From JBBSBL01 sp038251325 (GTDB lineage: Bacteria; Actinomycetota; Thermoleophilia; Solirubrobacterales; Solirubrobacteraceae), in NCBI GenBank assembly GCA_038251325.1, contig JBBSBL010000006.1, positions 1 through 64,000 on the forward strand: 64,000 nucleotides of DNA, read 5' to 3'. Below, one piece after another: positions 1 to 8,152 of this stretch. The position numbers and the translations under genes are program-made. The notes under the pieces are model-generated. The model made no database searches. It had not been told where the DNA came from and saw only the letters and a program-made list of their open reading frames with translations. Position 1 is the stretch's first letter, and each line of letters starts with the position of its first letter.

Positions 1-629
1 ATCGACCCGCCCGCGGCGGCGACCTCCGCGAGGCGGTCGAGCACCTCGGGCGGGGTGAGCTCGCCGTCACACCCCGCGCCGATCACGGCGGCGAACACGG
101 GCATCCGGTCACCGAGCCGGGCGCCGGCGGCGAGGAGGACCGCGTCGCAGAGCGGCGAGGCGAGTCCGGGCTCATCGCCGTGGGCCAGGACGTCTCCGCC
201 GACGTCAACGAGCGCCACGAGGTCGCACCCCAGCCGGCTCGCCGCCGCGGCGAGGCCGTCGGCCACCGCCTCGGCGCCCGGGTTCGGATCGACGAGCAGG
301 GTCGGGGTGCCGAGATGCTCCGCCATCCGCGCCTCCGCGAAGCGAAAGCCCCCGGGGCCGCTGGTGTCCGCTCCCGCCAGGGCGACGGCCGGGCCGAGGG
401 GCTCGGCCCCGGTCAGCTCGTCGAGCCGGCGCGGGCCCGGGCGGGGGTCGATCGGCCGCCGCTCCCAGGTCGTGCCCCCGAGCACCGCCTCGGCGCCGAA
501 GGCCTCTGCCAGGGCGCCCACGGCGAGGGCGCCGACGACATCGCCCCCCCCGCCGATGCCGACACAGAGGACGCGCCGGACGCCGTCCAGCCGGGCGGCG
601 AGGCCGGGAAGCGGGGCGCCGGCGGTCAG
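1..629 (-). CDS. DUF1152 domain protein (partial, C-terminus outside window)
   Basis: The gene reads leftward off the window edge, so only about 209 N-terminal residues are present. About 20 residues in there is a glycine-rich loop, RVLCVGIGGGGDVVG, followed later by GGTTWERRPIDPRPG; this pattern fits DUF1152 proteins, whose function is not known to me. The start is unresolved. The frame overlaps the TGA of the DUF1802 gene, there is no ATG or GTG at the junction, and the nearest candidate is a CTG at 629..627. It is probably co-transcribed with the DUF1802 gene. The family call rests on recalled motif similarity only. Confidence 0.6.
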   Translation of the reverse strand, partial: MTAGAPLPGLAARLDGVRRVLCVGIGGGGDVVGALAVGALAEAFGAEAVLGGTTWERRPIDPRPGPRRLDELTGAEPLGPAVALAGADTSGPGGFRFAEARMAEHLGTPTLLVDPNPGAEAVADGLAAAASRLGCDLVALVDVGGDVLAHGDEPGLASPLCDAVLLAAGARLGDRMPVFAAVIGAGCDGELTPPEVLDRLAEVAAAGGS

Positions 630-1255
630 ACGAGCGCCGCGACGCGATCGTCGGCGATGCCGGCGATCGCCTCGGCGGCCCGCTCGAACTCGTCGTCGGA
701 GAGCACCGGGGTGCCCTCGAACGGCAACTCGCGGGTGAGCTCGAGCCACGAGCGACAGCCGGCGTACTCCTCCCGGACACGTACCGTCACCGGCCGCGGG
801 ATCCGGTAGGTCCGCAGGAGCACCACGTGGAGTGGATGACGGCGCTTCCAGTGCAGGCGCTTCTCGGCGTAGTCCGGCGTCCACACGTAGAACGGCGAGA
901 GGGCGTCGACGGCGCGCCGGTCGGTCACGGTCCAGTGACCCGCGACCTCCGCCCAGGCCCGGATGCGCACGCGATCAGGCTGCGGCAGGTGGCCGTCGGG
1001 CCCGATGGCGTGCGGCGAGGGCTCGCCGTCGGCCCAGACCCCCTCTTCGAGCGCCCGGCCGAGCTCGGCGCGGTGGCTCTCCCGCACCAGGTCGGTGCGC
1101 TGGTGGTCGAAGGTCGGATACAGGAAGAAGCGGTCGTGCTCGAGCGCGAAGTGTCGGTCGGTCTCGCGGATGCCGCCCTTGCGGAGGGTGAGGAGCTGCT
1201 CGCCCTCGGCGAGTGCCCGCACGGTGACGGCCCATTCCTTGAAGGCGATTGGCAT
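626..1255 (-). CDS. DUF1802 family protein
   Basis: This is a 209-residue protein starting MPIAFKEWAVTVRAL, with RKGGIRE and FFLYPTFDHQRTDL close to the N-terminus, which I recognise as the DUF1802 family (uncharacterised). No signal peptide or membrane segment is visible, so it is probably cytoplasmic. The ATG at 1255 gives the family N-terminus directly. No Shine-Dalgarno sequence is visible, but a TACGTT box lies at 1289..1284. Its stop overlaps the beginning of the DUF1152 frame, which suggests an operon of two proteins of unknown function. The substrate and role cannot be inferred. Confidence 0.75.
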   Translation of the reverse strand: MPIAFKEWAVTVRALAEGEQLLTLRKGGIRETDRHFALEHDRFFLYPTFDHQRTDLVRESHRAELGRALEEGVWADGEPSPHAIGPDGHLPQPDRVRIRAWAEVAGHWTVTDRRAVDALSPFYVWTPDYAEKRLHWKRRHPLHVVLLRTYRIPRPVTVRVREEYAGCRSWLELTRELPFEGTPVLSDDEFERAAEAIAGIADDRVAALV

Positions 1256-1283
1256 GGCTGGCTGTGAGGGGGTGGAGGACGTG

Positions 1284-1289
1284 AACGTA
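1284..1289 (-). promoter_or_regulatory. putative -10 box of the DUF1802 gene
   Basis: TACGTT on the minus strand, about 28 nt upstream of the ATG at 1255. It matches the TAnnnT pattern repeated through the window. No convincing -35 box is visible. The surrounding 1256-1422 gap holds nothing else that I can identify. Confidence 0.35.
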
Positions 1290-1422
1290 TGCGCGCGACC
1301 GGGAGATGCGTCCGGCGGCAGCGCGGGAAAGCGGGATTCTACGCGAGAGGCCGTAGATCCCCAAACTTCGCTGGAAATCGTCACCGAATGACCCCTCCCG
1401 GGACGCCATTCTCGACATGACG

Positions 1423-2361
1423 TCAAACATCCGTCGAACGCTCCGACGATCCGTCGTCGAGGCGGACGCCGGCGGCCGCCTGCTGCACCTCGACCAGCGC
1501 CGCGAAGTCGGCGTCGCCGAGGTCGCGGCCGACGGCGGCCACGAGCGTCTCGCGGACCTGCGCCGTCAGCGGCAGCGGAGCGCCGGCGGCCTCGCCCTCG
1601 GCGAGGCAGAGGTTCACGTCCTTGAGCATGTGCGCCAGCCGGAAGAGCGGGGTCCGGTCCCCGGCGCGCATGGGGCCGGCCTTGAGGTCCAGCATCGCGG
1701 AGCCGCCCGAGCCCGAGGCCATGACCGCGACGAGCACGTCGAGATCGGCGCCGGCGGCCCGGGCCGCGACGAGCGCCTCGCCGACCATCGCGGCGTTCAC
1801 CGCGGCGACGGCGTTGTTGATGAGCTTGACGAGCTGCCCGTCGCCGAGCGGGCCGGCGTGGACCACGAGGCCGCCCATCGCCTCGAGGAACGGGCGGGCC
1901 CGCTCCACATCCGAGCGCTCGCCGCCGGCCATGATCGTCAGCGTGCCGTCCTCCGCGCGCGGCGCGGACCCGGTGACCGGGGCATCGACGAACCGCACGC
2001 CCCGGGTGGCGAGCGCCGCGCCCACCCGCCGCGCGGCCACCGCGCCGATCGTCGAGCAGTCCACGCAGAGCAATCCGTCGGGCGCCGCGGTGGCGACGCC
2101 GTGGGGCCCGAGCAGCAGCGCCTCCACCTGCGGCCCGTCGACGACCATCGAGAAGCAGATCTCCCCGCCGGCGGCGGCGGCCGCGGGCGTCGCCGCGACG
2201 GCGGCGCCGTGGCGCGCCGCCCAAGCGTCCGCCGTGGCCCGCGTCCGGTTCCAGACGACGACCTCCGCGCCCGCGGCGCGGAGGTTCGCGGCCATGCGGG
2301 AGCCCATGATCCCCAGCCCGAGCCAGGCCACGCGGCGGCCGTGGAGAGCGGGGCCGGTCAT
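1423..2361 (-). CDS. NAD(P)-dependent 3-hydroxyisobutyrate dehydrogenase-like oxidoreductase
   Basis: This 312-residue beta-hydroxyacid dehydrogenase has an N-terminal Rossmann motif (WLGLGIMGSRMAANL), the substrate-loop signature DAPVTGSAPRAEDGTL, and the catalytic-lysine segment GDGQLVKLINNAVAAVN followed by the all-alpha C-terminal domain. Members oxidise 3-hydroxy acids such as 3-hydroxyisobutyrate, tartronate semialdehyde or 4-hydroxybutyrate; the sequence does not tell me which. The ATG at 2361 lies 9 nt after a TAGGCT box, so the mRNA is probably leaderless. The length is normal for the family. It appears monocistronic. Confidence 0.85.
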   Translation of the reverse strand: MTGPALHGRRVAWLGLGIMGSRMAANLRAAGAEVVVWNRTRATADAWAARHGAAVAATPAAAAAGGEICFSMVVDGPQVEALLLGPHGVATAAPDGLLCVDCSTIGAVAARRVGAALATRGVRFVDAPVTGSAPRAEDGTLTIMAGGERSDVERARPFLEAMGGLVVHAGPLGDGQLVKLINNAVAAVNAAMVGEALVAARAAGADLDVLVAVMASGSGGSAMLDLKAGPMRAGDRTPLFRLAHMLKDVNLCLAEGEAAGAPLPLTAQVRETLVAAVGRDLGDADFAALVEVQQAAAGVRLDDGSSERSTDV

Positions 2362-2370
2362 GGGCGCCCC

Positions 2371-2376
2371 AGCCTA
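2371..2376 (-). promoter_or_regulatory. putative -10 box, leaderless dehydrogenase mRNA
   Basis: TAGGCT on the minus strand, 9 nt before the ATG at 2361. Transcription would begin at or next to the start codon. Same geometry as many other starts in this window. Confidence 0.45.
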
Positions 2377-2394
2377 GCGGGGCGCCCGCGACCG

Positions 2395-2835
2395 CTACGC
2401 GGCGATGGCGGCCGGGACGTGCTCGGTCTCGGCGAGGTGCTGATGGGAGGGGCAGTACCCGTTGTGCGGGAGCGGCATCCGCTGGCAGGCGGTCCCCCGC
2501 CGCGTCGTCGCGCGACACTCGACCGGGTTCCCGGACTCGTCGTAACCGGCCCGCGGGAGGCGGTCGATGTAGCCCTGCGCGCATGCCACGTGGCACTCCA
2601 CGACGCTCCAGACCCGGCCCTGCGCGGTCATCGGGAAGTGGATGCGGATGTCGTTGAACAGCGAGCGCGCCGGCCGCGGGAACTCCTCGCGGTCGCGCAC
2701 CATGCGCTCCACCGTCGCCTCGCACGCGCGCAGCACGGCTTCGTGGTTGTTGGCTGCGCCGCCGCCGCAGCGGTCGCGCAGGATGTCATGTGCGAGTGCG
2801 CGGTAGATGCCGCGGCTCACTTGATACAGCGTCAC
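2395..2835 (-). CDS. small conserved protein with C-terminal Cys/His (zinc-binding-like) motif
   Basis: I start this gene at the GTG at 2835, which has a strong AGGAGG 11 nt upstream, giving 146 residues (VTLYQVSRGIYRALAHD...). An upstream ATG at 2955 would add about 40 residues of poor-quality sequence. The middle carries CHVACAQGYIDRLP and the C-terminus has C-x9-C-x9-C-x2-H within CRATTRRGTACQRMPLP...CPSH, which looks like a metal site. I know similar Cys/His tails from uncharacterised actinobacterial proteins, but I cannot name a function. An AT-rich palindrome lies about 90-105 nt upstream. Confidence 0.6.
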   Translation of the reverse strand: MTLYQVSRGIYRALAHDILRDRCGGGAANNHEAVLRACEATVERMVRDREEFPRPARSLFNDIRIHFPMTAQGRVWSVVECHVACAQGYIDRLPRAGYDESGNPVECRATTRRGTACQRMPLPHNGYCPSHQHLAETEHVPAAIAA

Positions 2836-2923
2836 GATTCCCGAACCCTCCTGGGTCAGCTCGGGACCCCGGTGTGATGGACAGCAGTGTCTCCGGCTCC
2901 CGTGAAGTACCGCGGTCCGCTGT

Positions 2924-2940
2924 GTTAACGCCGCGTTAAC
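2924..2940. repeat. AT-rich palindrome GTTAACG-ccg-CGTTAAC
   Basis: A perfect inverted repeat with 7-bp arms and a 3-nt spacer, strikingly AT-rich for this genome. It overlaps the TAA stop of the EamA transporter gene and lies upstream of the Cys/His protein gene. It could be an operator for that gene or part of a transcription end. No run of T follows, so a classical terminator is unlikely. Confidence 0.4.
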
Positions 2941-3901
2941 TGTGCGCGTCGGCACAGATCGCGGGCGACCCGGACGGGCGCGGCGCGGGTGGCGCCGACG
3001 GCACGGGGCGCGCCGCGTCGTTGCGGGCTCCGGCCGTCAGCGTGCCGATCCAGACGATGCTGAGCAGGATGAGCGCGCCGCCGATCAGCTCGCCGATGGC
3101 CGGCCGATCGCCCAGGAAGGCGACCGCGGTGGCGAGGCCGACCAGCGGGATGAGGGCGAGCAGCCCGGCGGCGGAGGCCGCGGGCACGGCCGCGATCGCC
3201 CGGTTGTAGAGCAGGAACGGGAGGGCGACGCCGAGCAGCCCGGCGGCGGTGCCGGCCAGCCAGTACCCCGGGCCGGCGGCGGGGAGCGGATCGTGACCGG
3301 CGAGATGGACGCCGACGACGAGCGGGAGCGCGAAGGCCAGCGCGGCGATCAGCTGGAGGCTGGTGACGATCGCCGCCGGCGCGCGCCCTCCCGCGCGGCG
3401 GGCCAGGATCACGTACGTCGCCGCCGTGAGCGAGGAGGCGATCATCAGCGCGACGCCGGCCGGGGTGTCGACGCCGGCGTCGGCGCTCGAGGCCACCGCG
3501 ACGGTGCCGATCAGCCCGAGCGCGAGCGCGAGCACGGTCCTGGGACGCGGCCGCTCGCCGAGGAAGGCGAAGGCGAGCACGGCGACGAAGACGACCTCGG
3601 TGGCCAGCAGCAGGCTCCCGGTGGCGGCGCTCGCGCGGCGCAGGCCCTCGTTGCCGAGCAGGAAGGTCAGGCCCGGTTCGAAGAGGCCGAGCAGCAGGAA
3701 GCCGCCGCGGCCCGGGGTGCCGAGCGCGTCACGATTCCGGGCCAGCACCGGCCCGGCGACCACCACGGCGCCGACGGTGAGCTCGAGGGCGAGGAGGTCG
3801 ATGGCGGGCAGCTCCCGCAGCGCGAAGTCGCTGAGCGTCGTCGCGCTGCCCCACGCGGCGGCGGCCAGGAGCAGCAGGCCGATCGGGCCCACGCGTCTCA
3901 T
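2936..3901 (-). CDS. EamA/DMT-family transporter
   Basis: This is a 321-residue membrane protein with about ten hydrophobic segments in two repeats of five, the EamA (drug/metabolite transporter) architecture. It begins MRRVGPIGLLLLAAAAWGSA, with the typical AAWGS motif in the first helix, and has FLGERPRP and FLGDRPAIGE at matching places in the two halves. It probably exports a small metabolite; the substrate is unknown. I use the ATG at 3901, which overlaps the MarR stop in an ATGA, rather than the ORF start at 3952. Coupling to the MarR gene suggests that the regulator controls this exporter. Confidence 0.85.
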   Translation of the reverse strand: MRRVGPIGLLLLAAAAWGSATTLSDFALRELPAIDLLALELTVGAVVVAGPVLARNRDALGTPGRGGFLLLGLFEPGLTFLLGNEGLRRASAATGSLLLATEVVFVAVLAFAFLGERPRPRTVLALALGLIGTVAVASSADAGVDTPAGVALMIASSLTAATYVILARRAGGRAPAAIVTSLQLIAALAFALPLVVGVHLAGHDPLPAAGPGYWLAGTAAGLLGVALPFLLYNRAIAAVPAASAAGLLALIPLVGLATAVAFLGDRPAIGELIGGALILLSIVWIGTLTAGARNDAARPVPSAPPAPRPSGSPAICADAHS

Positions 3902-4419
3902 GCCGGCGCCGCGTCGGCGGCCCGCTCGACGGGGCACCGCTCGAGCGGGCACACCCGGTCGTCGCAGAGTCGGCAGATCGACCAGGCGCGCGCCCGGGAG
4001 TCGGTGAGGCGCGCGAGCATGGCCTCGACGAGCGGCGCGAGCAGCCGGCGCTCGGAGGGGTCCAGCGCCGCGAGTGCGGTCTCCACGGCCTGCTCCCGGG
4101 CGCGCAGCGCGGCTCGGGCGGCCCGCGTGCCGCGGCGGGTGAGGTGCAGAGCGAGCCTCCGGCCGGTGGCCGGCCGGCGCTCGAGCAGGCCGTCGCGGAC
4201 GAGGCGGTCGACCAGGCGCACCCCGCCGGAGTGCGTCAGGTCGAGTGCGACCCGGAGCTCCTCGATCGCCAGCCCGGGGTTCGCGTGGAGGGTGACCAGC
4301 GCGGCGGCGGCGCCCGCGCCACGACCGGCGACGGCCTCCGTCGCCTCGCGCTCGAGGTCGCCGATCGCGAGTGCGAGCGCGCCGAGGAGATTGGTGAGCC
4401 GTGCGTCGTCACTCGACAT
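3898..4419 (-). CDS. MarR-family regulator with C-terminal cysteine cluster
   Basis: This 173-residue protein has a central winged helix (IEELRVALDLTHSGGVRLVD, then the wing at RRPATGRRLALHLTRRGT) flanked by helices for dimerisation, as in MarR regulators. The last 30 residues add CRLCDDRVCPLERCPV (C-x2-C-x4-C-x4-C), which is not part of the core MarR fold and could bind a metal or sense redox state. It is the first gene of an operon with the EamA transporter (ATGA overlap). An inverted repeat just upstream of the start suggests autoregulation. The ligand is unknown. Confidence 0.85.
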   Translation of the reverse strand: MSSDDARLTNLLGALALAIGDLEREATEAVAGRGAGAAAALVTLHANPGLAIEELRVALDLTHSGGVRLVDRLVRDGLLERRPATGRRLALHLTRRGTRAARAALRAREQAVETALAALDPSERRLLAPLVEAMLARLTDSRARAWSICRLCDDRVCPLERCPVERAADAAPA

Positions 4420-4430
4420 GCGCTCCGCAT

Positions 4431-4445
4431 TATGCCATGCGCATA
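4431..4445. promoter_or_regulatory. candidate MarR operator, TATGC-N5-GCATA
   Basis: The inverted repeat TATGC-catgc-GCATA lies 12 nt upstream of the MarR start codon; CATGCGC is also repeated at 4418-4424 and 4437-4443. Position and symmetry fit a dimer-binding site for the MarR protein next to it. This is inferred from position only. Confidence 0.4.
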
Positions 4446-4494
4446 TCGTCCCCGCAACGACGTCGTCCGGCCCTCCGGGCGCCGCCTGGGTGGC

Positions 4495-5949
4495 TCAGCG
4501 CCAGTGCTGCGCCGCGGGCGGCCCGACCGGGCCGATCACGACGTGCGCGCCGTCGAGCTGGGGATCCACCTCCGGGAAGTCGGCGCGCTGGTGGGCGCCC
4601 CGGCTCTCCTCGCGGGCGAGGGCGCTGGCCGCCACGAGGCGGGCGAGCGGGTGGGGATCGTCGAGCAGGCGCCCGAGCCCGGACGCATCGCGCACGAGCC
4701 CCGCGTGCGCCCACAGGGCCGCACGGGTCTCGGGCGAGGGCGCCGGCGGGGAGTCGCCCGGAGCGGGATCGGGCGGCGCCGCCCGCAGCGGCTCGTCCAG
4801 GACGGCGAGCGCGGCTCGGCGCCCGAACACAAAGCACTCGGTGAGCGAGTTGGACGCGAGGCGGTTGGCGCCGTGGAGGCCGGTGCACGCGCACTCGCCG
4901 ACCGCGTAGAGCCCGGGCAGCGTCGCGCGCCCGTGGAGGTCGGTGGCGATACCGCCCATCACGTAGTGGGCGGCGGGCGCGACGGGCACGAGGTCCCGCC
5001 GCGGGTCGATCCCGGCCTCGCGCAGGACCCGCGCGACGTTCGGGAAGTGCCGGGGATCGACCCCGCGCATGTCGAGCGAGACCGAGGCCGCTCCCGAGGC
5101 GACGAGACGCTGCTCGATCGCCCGCGCCACCTCGTCGCGCGGCGCGAGCTCGTCGACGAAGCGCTCTCCCGCGGCGTCGAGCAGGCGCGCGCCCTCGCCG
5201 CGGACGGCCTCGGTGACGAGGAACCCGTCCCGGCCGTCGGGATCGACGAGCGCCGTGGGATGGAACTGCACGAGCTCGAGGTCGGCGAGCGCCGCCCCCG
5301 CCTGATGGGCCAGCAGCAGGCCCCGGCCCACGGCGCCAGGCGGGTTGGTCGTCCTCGACCAGAGGGCCGCGGCACCGCCGGTGGCGAGCACGGTGGCCGG
5401 GGCGAGCACATCGGGGCCGTCGTCGCAGCGGACGCCCGCGCAGCGCCCTTCGGCCACGAGCAGGTCGATCGCGCGGCGACCCTCGAGCGCATCGACCCGC
5501 GGGGCCTCAGCGACCAGGGCGGAGAGCGCGCGGGTCACCCGGCGGCCGGTCGCGCTGCCGCCCGCGTGGACGATCCGCCGGGCCGTGTGCCCGCCCTCCA
5601 GGCTGAGGGCGAGCCGCCCGTAGCGGTCGCGGTCGAAGGAGACCCCGAGCGATTCCAGGTCCCCGAGCACGACGGCCGCCTCGTCGACCAGGACGCGGGC
5701 CGCGGCCTCCCGGACGGCGCCGCGTCCCGCGACGAGCGTGTCGCGCAGGTGCAGGTCGGGGCTGTCGTCGGCCGCGAGGGCGACCGCGAGCCCGCCCTGG
5801 GCCCAGTAGCTCGCCGACTCGGCCAGCGGGGTGGCCGACACGAGCGCCACCCGCGCTCCGGCGCTCGCGGCGGTGAGCGCCGTGTAGAGCCCGGCCGCGC
5901 CGGCGCCGACCACGGCGAGGTCGGCGTGCAGGGGGGAGGGGCGGGTCAT
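4495..5949 (-). CDS. nadB: L-aspartate oxidase
   Basis: This 484-residue flavoprotein oxidises L-aspartate to iminoaspartate, the first step of de novo NAD synthesis. It shows the N-terminal FAD motif VVGAGAAGLYTALTAA, the substrate-region motif VQFHPTALVDPDGRDG with EAVRGEGARLL, and the C-terminal FAD segment GLYAVGECACTGLHGANRLA. The length is close to that of actinobacterial NadB. I prefer the ATG at 5949 over the one at 5976. nadA and nadC are not in the window. It is transcribed divergently from the deacetylase-family gene, with only about 25 bp between the two starts. Confidence 0.92.
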   Translation of the reverse strand: MTRPSPLHADLAVVGAGAAGLYTALTAASAGARVALVSATPLAESASYWAQGGLAVALAADDSPDLHLRDTLVAGRGAVREAAARVLVDEAAVVLGDLESLGVSFDRDRYGRLALSLEGGHTARRIVHAGGSATGRRVTRALSALVAEAPRVDALEGRRAIDLLVAEGRCAGVRCDDGPDVLAPATVLATGGAAALWSRTTNPPGAVGRGLLLAHQAGAALADLELVQFHPTALVDPDGRDGFLVTEAVRGEGARLLDAAGERFVDELAPRDEVARAIEQRLVASGAASVSLDMRGVDPRHFPNVARVLREAGIDPRRDLVPVAPAAHYVMGGIATDLHGRATLPGLYAVGECACTGLHGANRLASNSLTECFVFGRRAALAVLDEPLRAAPPDPAPGDSPPAPSPETRAALWAHAGLVRDASGLGRLLDDPHPLARLVAASALAREESRGAHQRADFPEVDPQLDGAHVVIGPVGPPAAQHWR

Positions 5950-5974
5950 GCGGGGCAGGCCGTACCGTACCGGC

Positions 5975-7012
5975 ATGGCGGCGCCGGTCTTCGTCCATCA
6001 CGCATCCTCGTTGGGGCACGACACCGGCCCGCACCCCGAGCGACCCGCGCGCATCGCCGCGATCGCGGAGGCGTTGGTCGCGGAGGACTGGCTGGGCTAC
6101 GCCCGCGAGGAGTCGCCGGCGGCGGACCGGCCGATGCTCGAGGCCGTGCACCCGGCCGCCCATGTCGACCGCATCGAGGGCCTGGCGCGGAGCGGCGGCG
6201 GGATGGTGGACCCGGACACCGTCGTCGTGGAGGACTCCTTCGTGGCCGCCGCGCACGCCGCCGGGGGGGCAGCACTGCTCGCCGAGCTGCTCGTGACCGG
6301 AGCGGCGCCGACGGGCTTCAGCGCGCACCGGCCGCCGGGCCATCACGCGGAGGCCGCGCGGGCGATGGGCTTCTGCCTGTTCAACAGCGTGGCGGTCGCC
6401 GCCCGTCACGCCATCGATCGCCACGGGGTCGAGCGGGTGCTGGTGCTCGACTGGGACGTCCACCACGGCAACGGGACGAACGACATCTTTCACGCCGATC
6501 GGCGCGTCCTCTTCGTCTCGATACACCAGTCGCCGCTCTATCCGGGCAGCGGGGCCGCGAGCGACGTGGGCTCGGGCGAGGGACGCGGCCACACGGTCAA
6601 CCTGCCGGTGCCGCCGGGGACCGGCGACGGCGTCTACGCCTCGCTGATCGAGCATGTCGTGCTGCCGCTGGGTCGCGCCTACGAGCCGCAGCTCGTCCTC
6701 GTCTCGGCCGGGTTCGACGCCCATCGCGACGACCCGCTGGCCGACGGGGAGGTGACCGACGCCGGCTTCGCGGCGATGGCCACGGCGATGGCGCGACTGA
6801 GCGCGGAGGTCGGCGCGCCCGTCGGCGCGGTGCTCGAGGGCGGATACGACCTCGGCGCGCTCTCCCGCTCGGTGGTGGCGACGATGCGCGCCCTGGCGGC
6901 GCCGCCCGCCGCCCTCGGCCGGGCAACTGACGGCGCGGAGCACCCCCTCGCCGGCCAGGCCCGGGCCCGGCTCGCGCCTTACTGGCCGGCGCTGGGGCTC
7001 CTAGATGCCTAG
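5975..7012 (+). CDS. histone deacetylase/acetoin utilization (class II HDAC-like) family protein
   Basis: This 345-residue arginase-fold hydrolase carries the HDAC zinc-site motifs: HRPPGHHAEAARAMGFCLFN with the catalytic His pair, VLDWDVHHGNGTND with Asp and His ligands, and LVSAGFDAHRDDPL with the third ligand. Bacterial members deacetylate acetylated lysines, polyamines or acetoin-related substrates; which one applies here is unknown. I start at the ATG at 5975; the upstream ATG at 5948 falls inside the nadB start region. A TACCGT box ends 6 nt before the ATG. The 3' end overlaps the convergent glycosyltransferase gene by 4 nt. Confidence 0.88.
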   Translation: MAAPVFVHHASSLGHDTGPHPERPARIAAIAEALVAEDWLGYAREESPAADRPMLEAVHPAAHVDRIEGLARSGGGMVDPDTVVVEDSFVAAAHAAGGAALLAELLVTGAAPTGFSAHRPPGHHAEAARAMGFCLFNSVAVAARHAIDRHGVERVLVLDWDVHHGNGTNDIFHADRRVLFVSIHQSPLYPGSGAASDVGSGEGRGHTVNLPVPPGTGDGVYASLIEHVVLPLGRAYEPQLVLVSAGFDAHRDDPLADGEVTDAGFAAMATAMARLSAEVGAPVGAVLEGGYDLGALSRSVVATMRALAAPPAALGRATDGAEHPLAGQARARLAPYWPALGLLDA

Positions 7013-7962
7013 CCCGCGGGAAAGGAGGGGGCCGGGCCGGACGCGACCTCCCGCCAGGCGTCGAGCACGCGCTTCGCCATCGCGTCCGAGGACCAGGCCG
7101 CGGCGCGCTCGCGCCCCGCGACCCGGGGGTCGGCGGCGGCGAGGTGCGGGGCGAGCGTGGCGCGCCACGTCGCGAGGTCGAACGGCGCGCACAGGCAGCC
7201 GGCGATCCCCGCCAGCGCCTCGGCGTGCACGCCGACCGGCGTGGCCAGCACGGGGACGTCGCAGGCCAGCGCCTCCAGCACGGCCAGGCCGAAGCCCTCG
7301 CGATCCGAGGGCACGACGACGGCGTCGGCGGCGTTGACGTAGAGCGGCACCCGCTCCGGCGGCACCCCGCCGAGCGTCAGGAGCCGCGTCGAGCCGGCCA
7401 GCGCGCGGGCCCGGTCCGCGCGCTTCTCCCGCCGGGCCGGATCGGCGGGGAAGAGGAGCATCCGCTCATCCGGAGGAAGGCCGAGGGCGGCCCGGGCCGC
7501 GGCCCGGGGACTCGGCGCGAACCGGTCGAGCGCCACGCCGCACGGGAGCACGGCGACCGGTCGCCGGGCGCGCCCCGGCGGGATCGTGGCGGCGAGCTCC
7601 GGCGACACCGCCGCCGCGAGCGCGACGCGGGGCAGCGCCGCGAGCGAGATGCGCCGCGATCGGGGGTGGGCGAGGTCGGTGCCGTGGAAGGTGATCACCA
7701 CCGGGCCGGCGCCCGCCGCGAGGGCGGGCCACGCGGAGAGCCCGAAGTGCGCGTGCACGACGTCGAACGCCGCGCGGCGATGGCGGCGGCGCAATGCCCG
7801 TGCGGCCCGCAGGTACCCGAGCGCCCCGCCGGGCGCGAAGGCGAACACCTCGACCTCCACCCCCGGCCGGCGGCGGAGCGCCTCGACCTGGTCGCGGACG
7901 AAGACGCCGAGCGCGGGCGCCGCCGGCGACGGGTACATGTTCGTGACGACGAGCGCCCGCAC
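7009..7962 (-). CDS. GT4-type glycosyltransferase
   Basis: This 317-residue protein has a GT-B fold with an N-terminal acceptor domain (MRALVVTNMYPSPAAPALGV, FDVVHAHFGLSAW) and a C-terminal donor domain (DAVVVPSDREGFGLAVLEAL, the EX7E region of GT4 enzymes). It probably transfers a sugar from a nucleotide donor onto a lipid, wall or polysaccharide acceptor; donor and acceptor cannot be read from the sequence. The GTG at 7962 follows a TAGGGT box by 8 nt, so I infer a leaderless mRNA. The gene stands alone between the deacetylase and the pilin gene. Confidence 0.85.
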   Translation of the reverse strand: MRALVVTNMYPSPAAPALGVFVRDQVEALRRRPGVEVEVFAFAPGGALGYLRAARALRRRHRRAAFDVVHAHFGLSAWPALAAGAGPVVITFHGTDLAHPRSRRISLAALPRVALAAAVSPELAATIPPGRARRPVAVLPCGVALDRFAPSPRAAARAALGLPPDERMLLFPADPARREKRADRARALAGSTRLLTLGGVPPERVPLYVNAADAVVVPSDREGFGLAVLEALACDVPVLATPVGVHAEALAGIAGCLCAPFDLATWRATLAPHLAAADPRVAGRERAAAWSSDAMAKRVLDAWREVASGPAPSFPAG

Positions 7963-7970
7963 GGCGAGGC

Positions 7971-7976
7971 ACCCTA
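7971..7976 (-). promoter_or_regulatory. putative -10 box, leaderless glycosyltransferase mRNA
   Basis: TAGGGT on the minus strand, 8 nt before the GTG start at 7962. No clear -35 box. Confidence 0.45.
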
Positions 7977-8152
7977 GCCCGGCGCGGTGCCGCGCTCAGG
8001 CCGCGCGAGGCGCAGCGCGGGCACGGGCGTGACGATGCCGGCGTCCTTTCGGCACGAGCGCGTCTGGAGCCGGCACGCGGGGTCCGGCACGGTGACTCCG
8101 GGTCGCGCGGCGCTCGCCGCGGGCCGCCCACCACGAACCGGAGGAGACAACG

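Noticed and set aside
1256..1422. Possible tRNA or small RNA in the gap
   Set aside because: No T-loop or acceptor pairing could be found; only a promoter-like TACGTT box is seen.
626..2725. A 699-residue minus-strand frame
   Set aside because: Only its last part (from 1255) is the DUF1802 protein; the rest is Arg/Gly/Pro-rich shadow coding against the dehydrogenase gene.
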